A stretch of 37,487 bases of DNA from Streptomyces sp. NRRL WC-3618 (GTDB lineage: Bacteria; Actinomycetota; Actinomycetes; Streptomycetales; Streptomycetaceae), in NCBI RefSeq assembly GCF_001280005.1, contig NZ_LGDW01000476.1, positions 1-37,487 of the forward strand, in the 5' to 3' direction. Of the stretch, positions 8,488-16,074 are shown piece by piece. The notes beneath the pieces were generated by a model that saw only the letters and a program-made list of their open reading frames with translations, was not told the origin of the DNA and ran no database searches. The translations under genes were made by a program, and so were the position numbers. Within the stretch, counting starts at the first letter, position 1; each line of letters starts with the position of its first letter.

Positions 8488-8706
8488 TCAGAGACCGGCG
8501 ACCGTGTTGGTGATCGCACCGGTGTTCAGGCCGGTGAGGCCCTCAACGGTGCCGACGACCGTGCCGACCAGCGGGAGCGCGGCGGGGGCAACGCTGTCCA
8601 CCAGGTTCGTGGCGGTGCCGACGGCGTTCAGGGACAGACCGCCGGAGACGGCGTCGAGAGCGGCGTCCGACAGCTCGGCGGTCTCAACCTGGGGGATGGA
8701 GTTCAT
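8488..8706 (-). CDS. Cysteine-free double-glycine-leader peptide (putative NHLM substrate)
   Basis: 72 residues. Residues 1-23 are a typical C39-processed leader: acidic, with ELSDAALDAVSGG ending at Gly22-Gly23. The predicted 49-residue product starts LSLNAVG, is rich in Val, Leu, Gly, Thr and Ala, and contains GTVVGTVEG, a GxxxGxxxG glycine zipper. It has no cysteine, so it cannot carry lanthionines, although automated pipelines may call relatives lantipeptides. The start at 8706 is chosen over 8724 because GAAGGGAAG lies seven bases upstream of 8706. The peptide is probably trimmed and exported by the three NHLM proteins encoded downstream. Its activity is unknown: it could be an unmodified bacteriocin, a signal or a surface peptide. 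Confidence 0.85.
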   Translation of the reverse strand: MNSIPQVETAELSDAALDAVSGGLSLNAVGTATNLVDSVAPAALPLVGTVVGTVEGLTGLNTGAITNTVAGL

Positions 8707-9681
8707 GGGGGAACTTCCCTTCATAGGGGGTTTTCACAAGGGGGGAGCGGCCCCCTCTGGGGACAGATGACGGCCGCGACCGCAGGGCTGCTCAGGCTCG
8801 TTTCCAAGACCTCAGCGGCCCTTGCGATGCGATGGATCAAAGCACGGCCGCGCCGCGCGCTTCCAATCAACCAACCGCCCCACCAGGGCATTTGAGGCCC
8901 AGCGGCCCCACAGAGTGAGGGCGTGCGCACGTCTTGGCGGCGACTTCTTCACAGCCCTCACGGTTTCGGTGCAGCCAGGCTCTTGTGGTCCGGTGCGCGC
9001 GCCGGACAGGTGTGTGCGCCTGAATCGGACAGTCCGCCACCAAAGACGTGGCGTGTAACGAGCAGATGTGCGGAACGGTCGCGCGACGTGACCTGGCTGC
9101 GTATTCGCTGTGCAGATTCGCTGGAGCCGGGATTCGTATCGCTTTGACCGACGCAGCGCCATGAGGCGGCTACGGAAGGTGTCGTCCGTGCGTCGGTGAG
9201 CGTGCTCGGATCCGGTCACCGTCCACTGGAAAGTCGTGGATTGCCGGACGGTCGTCATGGGGGCGGAGGTTCCGTGTGCCGCCGCCCCCTCGATCACGGT
9301 CGAGGTGTGCGCGGCGGCCGTCGGAGCCTGTCCCGACAGCGCTCCGCCCTCCCGTGCCCACCGCGTCGACCAGGGCATTCGCGTCAGCGCGCGCTGCTCG
9401 CCCGGTTCCGCGGCCGAGAAGCCGGGATCGAGCCACCCGGGGCGCGAAACAGGCGGAAAGGATCGTGTCTGCTTCGGCGGGCGTCATCGCCATATGGGTG
9501 ATTGTTCCCGGCGGCGTTCGTCAGGTGTTGGCAATGGCCGATTCGCTGTTTCGCAAAGGGAGTTGGCAAACAATCTGAACGCCCCACGCGGCCCGCCCGT
9601 ACCTAGAGCCATCCAGGCGCCCCACTCGGTCGCCGATGAACGTTCGGCGGCTGAGACCCCGCCCCGCAGGAGGTCAAGAAG
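8707..9681. promoter_or_regulatory. 975-bp divergent intergenic region
   Basis: No convincing gene was found. Several open frames on both strands lack codon bias, ribosome sites and recognisable motifs. The region must hold the promoter of the NHLM peptide gene (minus) and of the S1 protease gene (plus). Visible structure: an imperfect hairpin near 8739-8756; a hairpin GTCCGG-8-CCGGAC at 8988-9007; and two direct GTTGGCAA repeats at 9527-9534 and 9562-9569, 35 bp apart, upstream of the protease. A small RNA or a short unrecognised gene cannot be excluded. Confidence 0.4.
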
Positions 9682-11160
9682 TTGAGTCACAAGCGAGTTC
9701 CGAAGCGCAAGGCCGCGATAGCGGTGGGCAGTGTCGCGGCGATCGGAGCGGCGGCCCTGCTGCTGCCCAACGCCATGGCGTCCCAGACCGACACTCCGGA
9801 CGGCGCGGCTCCGAAGACCCTGAGGGCGGCGGATGCCTCGGATCTCGCCTCGCAGATGCGGCAGTTGCTCGGGGACGCCTTCGCGGGCTCGTACTACGAA
9901 GCCGACAAGCAGCAGCTGGTCATCAACGTCGTCGGGGGCGGCAACGACAACGTCCTCCTCCAGGCCAGGAAGGCCGGGGCCGCTGTTCACGAGGTCGACA
10001 ACAGCATCGCCGAGCTCAAGGCCGGCGCGCAGACGCTGAAGGCCAAGGCGACGATCCCGGGCACTGCCTGGGCCCTCGACCCCCGGACCAACAAGATCCA
10101 GGTCACCGCCGACAGCACGGTCACCGGCGCCAAGTGGGACACGGTCGAGTCGACCGTCAAGAGCCTCGGCTCGGGCATGGCAGCCATCAAGAAGACCCAG
10201 GGCACCTTCAAGCCCTTGGTGGAGGGCGGCGACGCCATCTTCGGTGGCGACGCCCGCTGCTCCCTCGGCTTCAACGTGGTGACCGGGGACGGCACGCCCG
10301 GCTTCCTGACCGCCGGTCACTGCGGTGTCGCCGAGAAGGAGTGGGCGGACGCGCAGAACGGCCAGCCCATCGCCACGGTCGAGGCTGCCACCTTCCCGGG
10401 CGACGGCGACTTCGCACTCGTGAAGTACGACGACCCGGCGACCGTGGCGGCCAGCACCGTCGACATCGGCAACGGCCAGACCGTCGACATCCTCAAGGCC
10501 GCCGAGGCCGCGGTCGGCCAGCAGGTCTTCCGCATGGGCTCCACGACGGGCCTCAACGACGGCGAGGTCACCGGCCTCGACGCCACCGTGAACTACCCCG
10601 AGGGCACGGTCACCGGCCTCATCCAGACCAACGTCTGCGCCGAGCCCGGCGACAGCGGCGGCTCGCTGTTCACCAAGGACGGCGGTGCGATCGGTCTGAC
10701 CTCGGGCGGCAGCGGAGACTGCACGGTCGGCGGCGAGACCTTCTTCCAGCCGGTCACCACGGCCCTGGCGGCCGTCGGCGCGACCCTCGGCGCGGGCGAC
10801 GCGGGCGCCGGCGCGGGTGCGGGTGCCGGCGACGAGGCCGGCGCGGGCCAGAACGCCGGTGCGGGCCAGGAGGCCGGTGCCGGTCAGGAGGCGGGTGCGG
10901 GTCAGGAGGCGGGTGCCGGTCAGGAGGCGGGCGCCGGTCAGGAGGCCGGTGCGGGCCAGGAAGCCGGTGCCGGTCAGGAGGCCGGTGCGGGCCAGGAAGC
11001 CGGTGCTGGTCAGGAGGCCGGACTCGGTGAAGAGGTCGGCGGCGACAAGCTCGGCGGTGTCGACGACCAGGCCGGCAACGCCGCGGGCAACGGCAACGCC
11101 GACGACGCGGGTAACGCCGCCGACGACGGCACCGGCCTCGGGAACAACCAGAAGCACTGA
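9682..11160 (+). CDS. Secreted S1 serine protease (alpha-lytic/streptogrisin type) with repeat tail
   Basis: 492 residues. A signal peptide (about 1-34) is followed by an alpha-lytic-type prodomain (about 45-185) and a chymotrypsin-fold protease of the streptogrisin group. The catalytic triad is His213 in TAGHCG, Asp243 in GDFALVKY and Ser325 in GDSGGS. Four cysteines fit the two usual disulfides (ARC...GHC and NVC...GDC). After about residue 365 the protein turns into Ala/Gly/Gln/Glu repeats and an Asn/Asp/Gly-rich end, in place of the chitin-binding domain seen in streptogrisin C. There is no LPXTG sorting signal. The TTG start at 9682 is supported by GGAGG at 9669-9673, eight bases upstream. 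It converges with the phosphatase gene at a hairpin. Confidence 0.92.
   Translation: MSHKRVPKRKAAIAVGSVAAIGAAALLLPNAMASQTDTPDGAAPKTLRAADASDLASQMRQLLGDAFAGSYYEADKQQLVINVVGGGNDNVLLQARKAGAAVHEVDNSIAELKAGAQTLKAKATIPGTAWALDPRTNKIQVTADSTVTGAKWDTVESTVKSLGSGMAAIKKTQGTFKPLVEGGDAIFGGDARCSLGFNVVTGDGTPGFLTAGHCGVAEKEWADAQNGQPIATVEAATFPGDGDFALVKYDDPATVAASTVDIGNGQTVDILKAAEAAVGQQVFRMGSTTGLNDGEVTGLDATVNYPEGTVTGLIQTNVCAEPGDSGGSLFTKDGGAIGLTSGGSGDCTVGGETFFQPVTTALAAVGATLGAGDAGAGAGAGAGDEAGAGQNAGAGQEAGAGQEAGAGQEAGAGQEAGAGQEAGAGQEAGAGQEAGAGQEAGAGQEAGLGEEVGGDKLGGVDDQAGNAAGNGNADDAGNAADDGTGLGNNQKH
10837..11034 (+). repeat. Eleven 18-bp repeats encoding AGAGQE
   Basis: Eleven in-frame 18-bp units within the protease gene, from residue 386: AGAGQN, nine AGAGQE, then a degenerate AGLGEE. 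The codons vary at third positions between units (GCC/GCG, GGT/GGC, GAG/GAA), so the array is not a fresh duplication. Selection seems to preserve the peptide sequence. Confidence 0.92.
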
Positions 11161-11198
11161 CCGGCCGCACCAGTAGTACCGGCCGACCAAGACGCGGT

Positions 11199-11222
11199 CC
11201 GGCCCTCCGGCGGGAGGGCCGG
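11199..11222. terminator. Bidirectional hairpin between protease and phosphatase genes
   Basis: Perfect 10-bp stem CCGGCCCTCC/GGAGGGCCGG with loop GGCG. It lies 38 bases after the protease stop and 21 bases beyond the phosphatase stop, so it can serve both convergent genes. Confidence 0.7.
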
Positions 11223-11243
11223 GCCGTTCTGCGTGCGCGGCCG

Positions 11244-13400
11244 TCAGCGCTCCGCGCGCGCCCGCGCCCTCAGCAGAAGCAGCGCGATGTCGTCCACCCG
11301 GTCGGTCACCCCGGAGCCGAACTCGACCAGCCCGTCGGCCAGTTCGTCCAGCGGCCGGTCCCCGGTCTCCGCGAGCCGCCGGCCCAGGGCGGCCAGCGTC
11401 TCGTCGATGTCGACGCCCGGCGACTCGATCAGCCCGTCGGTGTACAGGGCGAGGACACTGCCCGGCGGCAGCTCGACCTCGGTCGCCGGATACGTGGCCG
11501 AGGCGTCGATCCCCAGCAGGGGACCCCCGGCCACGTCGAGCACCCGCACCTGCCCGTCCGGGCTTCTCAGCAGCGGCTGCGGATGACCCGCACGGGCCAG
11601 CACGGCCCGGCCGGCGCCCGGATCGAGCCGCAGATACAGACAGCTCGCGAACAACTCGGAGCCGAGGTCGATCAGCAGCCGGTTGGTGCTGCTCATCACC
11701 TCCTCCGGAGCCTGGCCGACGGTCGTGTATGCCCGTACGGCCGTACGGATCTGGCCCATCAGGCCGGCGGCCGTCACGTTGTGCCCCTGGACGTCCCCGA
11801 TCACCGCCGAGGCCCGCCCGTGCGAGGACACCAGGTCGTAGAAGTCGCCGCCGATGTCCATGCCCTGGGTGGCGGGCAGATAGCGCGCGGCGGCCTCGAT
11901 GCCGGGCAGCGACGGCAGGGAGCTGGGCAGCAGGGCGGCCTGGAGGCCGTGCGCGACCCGGTGCGTGGCGTCGTACAGCAGGGCCCGCTCCAGGGCCTGG
12001 GCGATCAGGCCGCCGAGACTGGTCAGGACGGCGCGCTCGTCGGCGGGGAACGCGTGCCGTTCGGCGTAGCCCAGCACGCAGGTCCCCACCGGACGTCCGG
12101 ACGCGATGAGCGGGAGAAACGCCCACGCCGCCATCTGACTGGGCATCTCCCGCACGACCGGATACGCCTGCTCCAGCTCACCCCTGGACTCGAAGAAGGC
12201 GGGAACACCCGTGGTGAGGACCTGGACGCCCGGGGTCTGCCCGGTCAGCGGCAGCCCGTCGAACCGCTCCACCAGCTGCGCGTCGGCGTACCCGCGATGC
12301 CCCACCACGCGCATCCGTCCGCCGCGCGAGCCCAGCAGCACCAGCGTCTGGCAGCCCGCCGCCGGCATGATCTCGTCCGCGACCAGCTGGACGACGTCCT
12401 GGACGCCCGCCGCTTCGGTGAGCGCCCCCGCCAGGGACAGCACCTGCGAGATCGTGACCAGGCTGGACGGGCCGCCCGGCCTGCGCCCCGCGCGTTCCAG
12501 GTCGGCCGCGGCCCGCGCGCGGGTGATCCGGACACTCAGCCCGGTCGTGCTCGGATACAGCTGGAACGAGAGCCAGTCGCCGGGCGGGCGCAGCGCCACG
12601 AACGAGGTGACCTGAAGGCTGAACAGCGCGGCGCGGTAGCGGTCCTCGTACACCGGATCATCGAGCCAGGGCACCGAGACCCACAACTGGGAACCCAGCA
12701 GCGTGCCCGAGGGGACCCCCAGCAGCTCCGTGCCCGCCGCGTTGACGAAGCAGACCCGCCCGTGCAGATCGAGGGAGCACAGCCCGTACGGCAGCCGTGA
12801 CACCATCCGCGCCGCCTCGGCCGTGCCGAGGGTGTCGGCGGTCGGCGTCTCGGGCGAGGTGGCCAGCAGATCCGCCTCGGGCGGCAGCGGACGGCGCGCG
12901 GCGGCGGCCCGCTCCAGGCGCAGCGCCAGCCGGTCGCAGGCCGCGCGGAGCTGCTCGCGCTCCCGGTCCGACAGCTCCGGCGGATGTGAACCGGGCCAGG
13001 TCACGAAGACCGATCCGTACACCGTCGACGGTGTCGCCACCGGTACGGCGGCCAGCGCGAAGGGGTAGGGCAGTACCACGGCGACCCGTGGGAAGCGCCG
13101 GGCCATGTCCTCCTCGCCGCTCACCCACACGAACCGCCGCTCGCGCGCCGCCTCGGCGACGGGAACCGGCGCGCCGAGCCCGACCCGCTCCCAGGGCGCC
13201 GCGAACGCCCGGGGCAGTCCCGCCATGACGGCCATTTCCAGCACCGACCCGCCGGGCTCCAGCAGGTAGACCCCGCCCGCGAGGGCGCGGACCTCCTCCA
13301 TCATCCGGGCGAGCGCCAGCGACAGCAGTGGCTTCCCGACCGAGCCCGGACGGGCCTCTCCCTCCGGCTGCTCGTGCGCGGAGGCCCGTCCGTCTGCCAT
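11244..13400 (-). CDS. SpoIIE-family PP2C phosphatase with GAF and PAS domains
   Basis: 718 residues. In order: an N-terminal GAF-like sensor (about 25-165), a PAS-like domain (about 195-300, LDLHGRVCFVNAAG), a second GAF domain (about 325-480) and a C-terminal SpoIIE phosphatase (about 490-712). The phosphatase has metal-binding motifs GGDFYDLV (about 515), IGDVQGHN (about 530) and VDDIALLLL near the end. Proteins of this type usually dephosphorylate anti-sigma-factor antagonists and so control sigma factors. Unlike the paralogue at 20868-23345 it has no C-terminal HATPase domain. The ATG at 13400 has GAGGAGG about eight bases upstream. The signal sensed is unknown. Confidence 0.9.
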   Translation of the reverse strand: MADGRASAHEQPEGEARPGSVGKPLLSLALARMMEEVRALAGGVYLLEPGGSVLEMAVMAGLPRAFAAPWERVGLGAPVPVAEAARERRFVWVSGEEDMARRFPRVAVVLPYPFALAAVPVATPSTVYGSVFVTWPGSHPPELSDREREQLRAACDRLALRLERAAAARRPLPPEADLLATSPETPTADTLGTAEAARMVSRLPYGLCSLDLHGRVCFVNAAGTELLGVPSGTLLGSQLWVSVPWLDDPVYEDRYRAALFSLQVTSFVALRPPGDWLSFQLYPSTTGLSVRITRARAAADLERAGRRPGGPSSLVTISQVLSLAGALTEAAGVQDVVQLVADEIMPAAGCQTLVLLGSRGGRMRVVGHRGYADAQLVERFDGLPLTGQTPGVQVLTTGVPAFFESRGELEQAYPVVREMPSQMAAWAFLPLIASGRPVGTCVLGYAERHAFPADERAVLTSLGGLIAQALERALLYDATHRVAHGLQAALLPSSLPSLPGIEAAARYLPATQGMDIGGDFYDLVSSHGRASAVIGDVQGHNVTAAGLMGQIRTAVRAYTTVGQAPEEVMSSTNRLLIDLGSELFASCLYLRLDPGAGRAVLARAGHPQPLLRSPDGQVRVLDVAGGPLLGIDASATYPATEVELPPGSVLALYTDGLIESPGVDIDETLAALGRRLAETGDRPLDELADGLVEFGSGVTDRVDDIALLLLRARARAER

Positions 13401-13484
13401 CGGGACCGCCTCCTCACCGGGCCGGGTGCTTCCGAGTCAAGGCTCTGTCCACTCGGGCCTTCGCGCACGGCGAGCGGCCCACCG

Positions 13485-13516
13485 TTCCGCCCGGGCGGAA
13501 ACACTCCCGGCGGGAG
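13485..13516. promoter_or_regulatory. Adjacent palindromes upstream of ramR
   Basis: A perfect 16-bp palindrome, TTCCGCCCGGGCGGAA (13485-13500), is followed by CTCCC-GGC-GGGAG (13504-13516). Both sit in the 319-bp space between the divergent phosphatase and ramR genes. They could be an operator for either gene or simple RNA hairpins. Nothing else was recognised in this space except the ramR ribosome site, GAAGGAG at 13708-13714. Confidence 0.35.
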
Positions 13517-13719
13517 GGAACCTCATCGAATACCCCCTTCGCACCGACTCAAGCCCCTGTGGTTGGAGCGCGGGCCCGGTGCGGGAGCCCCTTGAGTGCG
13601 CCCCCGCACTTCCTCTTGGCCAGTTCTGCACGACCTTGATTCGCCGGAAGTGGGGAGGGTCGAAGGAGGGGGCACACGCGACAGCGGTGAACCAGGCTGA
13701 TGAGAGTGAAGGAGCGGCA

Positions 13720-14334
13720 GTGATCCGAGTGCTTCTGGTGCACGACGCGAGTCTGGTGCGGACGGCCCTGGCGGAGTGGCTGCGCAGAGAACCCGACCTG
13801 GGAGTGTCCGACGCCTGCTGGCGCAGTGCCGGGGCAAGGGCGAGGTCGCTGCGGCCCGATGTGTGCGCGGCCGATCTGGAGAGTCTGGACTCCTACGGCT
13901 TACCTCCGCTGGGCGAGTTACGGGGCCGCGGGAAGGGCACGCACGCCCCGCGGCTGCTGGTGCTGGCCGGCGCCGGCAGACCGGGCCTGCTGAAGCGGGC
14001 GGCGGAGGCGGGTGCGCTGGGCTACGTCGACAAGGACAGGGAGGGAGCGCCGGAGCGGCTGCTGTCCGCCATCCGGAGCGTCGCGTTGGGGAAACGTTTC
14101 GTCGACGACTCGCTGGGCTTCGGTTTCCTCAGAGCCACGCAGATCCCGCTCACCCGGCGTGAGCTGAGCGTCCTGTCACTCGCCGCGGACGGGGCGTCCG
14201 TCGCGGAGATCGCCGGCAGCCTGCACCTGTCCCACGGGACCGTGCGCAACTACATGGCGGCCATCACCCGTAAGACCGGGGCCCGCAACCGCGTTGACGC
14301 CATCCGTATCTCGCAGGGCGAGGGCTGGCTGTGA
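13720..14334 (+). CDS. ramR: LuxR-family response regulator, RamR/AmfR-like
   Basis: 204 residues. An N-terminal receiver domain (about 1-125; HD near residue 9, candidate phospho-acceptor Asp in AADLES, Lys in YVDKD) precedes a LuxR-type helix-turn-helix (about 143-200, LTRRELSVLSLAADG...VAEIAGSLHLSHGTVRNY). Its position, convergent with the end of the ram operon, matches ramR/amfR, the activators of SapB/AmfS synthesis. The GTG at 13720 is preferred over longer in-frame starts because GAAGGAG lies five bases upstream and the receiver begins at once (VIRVLLVHD). Codons 61 and 67 are both TTA (13900-13902, 13918-13920), the rare leucine codon read by bldA tRNA. The last 159 bases overlap the ramB-like gene on the other strand. 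Confidence 0.85.
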   Translation: MIRVLLVHDASLVRTALAEWLRREPDLGVSDACWRSAGARARSLRPDVCAADLESLDSYGLPPLGELRGRGKGTHAPRLLVLAGAGRPGLLKRAAEAGALGYVDKDREGAPERLLSAIRSVALGKRFVDDSLGFGFLRATQIPLTRRELSVLSLAADGASVAEIAGSLHLSHGTVRNYMAAITRKTGARNRVDAIRISQGEGWL

Positions 14335-16074
14335 CCCGGCCGGCGGCGTCGCCGACCAGCTGCCCACCAAGTCGCGGTACAGGGGGGAGCGCTCCAGCAG
14401 TTCGTCGTGCGTTCCGTACGCGCACTCCCGGCCGTCCATGACGAGGACACGGTCCGCGCGGCGCGCCGAGGCGATCCGGTGCGCGACCACGACCAGGGTG
14501 GTGCCGGCCTTCGAGGCGAAGGCGCGCTCGGCGCGTTCCTCCGCCTCCGGGTCCAGATGGCAGGTCGCCTCGTCGAGGAACGCCACACAGGCGTACGAGA
14601 GGAACGCCCGGGTCAGCGCGATCAGCTGCCGTTCGCCGGCCGACAGCGCGGCCGGGTCGACCAGGCCCCCCGGGCCGCCGTGCCGGTCGAGGAGCGCGGT
14701 GAGCCCGACCGCCTCGGCGGCGGCCAGCAGTTCGCTCTCGGGCACGGGATCCGGCCGCAGACAGCCCAGGTTCTCGGCGAACGTCCCGCTGAACACGTAC
14801 GCCTCCTGCGGGATGACGACCCGGTGCGCGTGGGCCGCGGCGCCGGGCACCGGATGCCCGCACAGCCGGATCGCACCGTCCTGGGCATCGAGGAGACCGG
14901 CGGCCAGCGAGACGAGGGTGGACTTGCCGATGCCACTGGGGCCGACGACGGCGAGCCGGGTGCCCGGGGGCACGCTGAGGGTGAGGTGGTCGAGGACGGG
15001 CTCACAGGCGGGGCCATAGGCGAAGGTGAGGCCGGAGACGGTGAGGGCGGACGGGCCGGGGTGGGGGTGGACGGGGCGGGCGTCCGGGCCGCCGCCGCCC
15101 TGGTCCGCCGCCGGACCGGCCGCCGTCAGGCGGCGCAGGACCACCGCGAGCCGGGAGCCGCTGGTGCCCATGCCGTGGACCAGGTTCTGCAGGGCGGGCA
15201 GCAGGGACTGGGTGACGTAGGCGAGCGCGCCGACCAGCGCCCCGGGTGTGACACCGCTGCGCAGCAGCCAGGGGGCGCTCAGCAGCAGCAGAACCACCGG
15301 GAGCTGGCCGCCGACGGCGATCGACGCCACGCGCGGCACCCCCCAGTACGCCAGTGAGCGGGCCGCCCGCAGCTCGGCCTCGACCCGCGCACCGACGTCG
15401 GCCGCCACCCGCTCCTCCGCGCCACCCGCGGTCACGTCCCGCAGCCCCGCGCAGACGTCCCCGAACCGGTCGGCGAGCGCTTCGTCGGCGACCAGGAACG
15501 TTTCCTGGCGGCGGGCCAGCGGGCGCATGCTCGCCGCGAAGAGGCCCACACCGGCGACCAGCGGGGGAGCGACCACCAGCAGCAGGGGCGGCGCCAGGGA
15601 GGCCAGCCCGATCAGCGCGCCCCCGGCCGTGAACACGAAGGAACGCGACACCATGACCACCCCCGCGAAGGTGTCCCGGGCGATCTCCACCTGCTGGGTC
15701 AACGCGGACAGCGCCCCGCCGTCCGCCTCCCGTACCCCGCGCGCCACCACCCGCTCCACGAGCCGGTCCCGCAACGGTTCGACGAGCGCGGCGACCGCAC
15801 CGTACACGCGTCCGGTGCCGTACGCCCCGACGGCGACCGCGAGTACGGCCACCCCCAGCCAGCCGAGGCCGACGCCGGTCCGGCCCCGCAGGAACCCCTC
15901 GTCGAGGGCGCGGGCCAGGGCGTACCCCATGAGGAAGGTCTGCGCGCTCTCCAGCACGGACCACAGCGCGAGCCGCGCGACCACGCGCCGCTGCCCCCGC
16001 AGAAACCGCAGCCCGCGCGCGCGGAGGCCGCCGCCCCCGGCCGGCCGGCGCCGGGTGCGCTCACCCTCCGGCAT
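14176..16074 (-). CDS. ramB: ABC transporter ATP-binding/permease protein, RamB-like
   Basis: 632 residues: six-helix exporter domain (about 25-310) plus ATPase with Walker A GPSGIGKST (about 377), an unusual signature LSAGERQL (about 475), intact Walker B FLDEATCHLD (about 494) and an H-loop His (VVAHRI). It is probably one half of a heterodimeric exporter for the lanthipeptide, with the RamA-like protein as partner. The ATG at 16074 has GGGAGGT about nine bases upstream and overlaps the RamA-like gene by 14 bp. The last 53 codons run antisense through the end of ramR, and this tail looks unstructured (Gly/Asp/Arg-rich). It has no peptidase domain, so leader removal must happen elsewhere. 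Confidence 0.85.
   Translation of the reverse strand: MPEGERTRRRPAGGGGLRARGLRFLRGQRRVVARLALWSVLESAQTFLMGYALARALDEGFLRGRTGVGLGWLGVAVLAVAVGAYGTGRVYGAVAALVEPLRDRLVERVVARGVREADGGALSALTQQVEIARDTFAGVVMVSRSFVFTAGGALIGLASLAPPLLLVVAPPLVAGVGLFAASMRPLARRQETFLVADEALADRFGDVCAGLRDVTAGGAEERVAADVGARVEAELRAARSLAYWGVPRVASIAVGGQLPVVLLLLSAPWLLRSGVTPGALVGALAYVTQSLLPALQNLVHGMGTSGSRLAVVLRRLTAAGPAADQGGGGPDARPVHPHPGPSALTVSGLTFAYGPACEPVLDHLTLSVPPGTRLAVVGPSGIGKSTLVSLAAGLLDAQDGAIRLCGHPVPGAAAHAHRVVIPQEAYVFSGTFAENLGCLRPDPVPESELLAAAEAVGLTALLDRHGGPGGLVDPAALSAGERQLIALTRAFLSYACVAFLDEATCHLDPEAEERAERAFASKAGTTLVVVAHRIASARRADRVLVMDGRECAYGTHDELLERSPLYRDLVGSWSATPPAGSQPALALRDTDGVNAVAGPGLTGDGRHVVAHGPVGQVQAAGDLRDGRPVRGE

Noticed and set aside
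8488..8706. Calling the NHLM peptide a lantipeptide
   Set aside because: The core contains no cysteine and no lanthionine synthetase is adjacent; the class III enzyme at 18053-20695 has its own precursor.
8812..9685. Several 70-190-codon frames in the 975-bp intergenic region
   Set aside because: They overlap each other on both strands, lack third-position G/C bias and ribosome sites, and show no known motif.
9484..12126. 880-codon minus-strand open frame across the protease and phosphatase
   Set aside because: It runs antisense to a protease with a complete catalytic triad. The repeat array produces a periodic artefact in this frame.
13426..13719. N-terminal extension of ramR
   Set aside because: Codon use is poor, and the receiver domain starts at the GTG at 13720, which has a good ribosome site.
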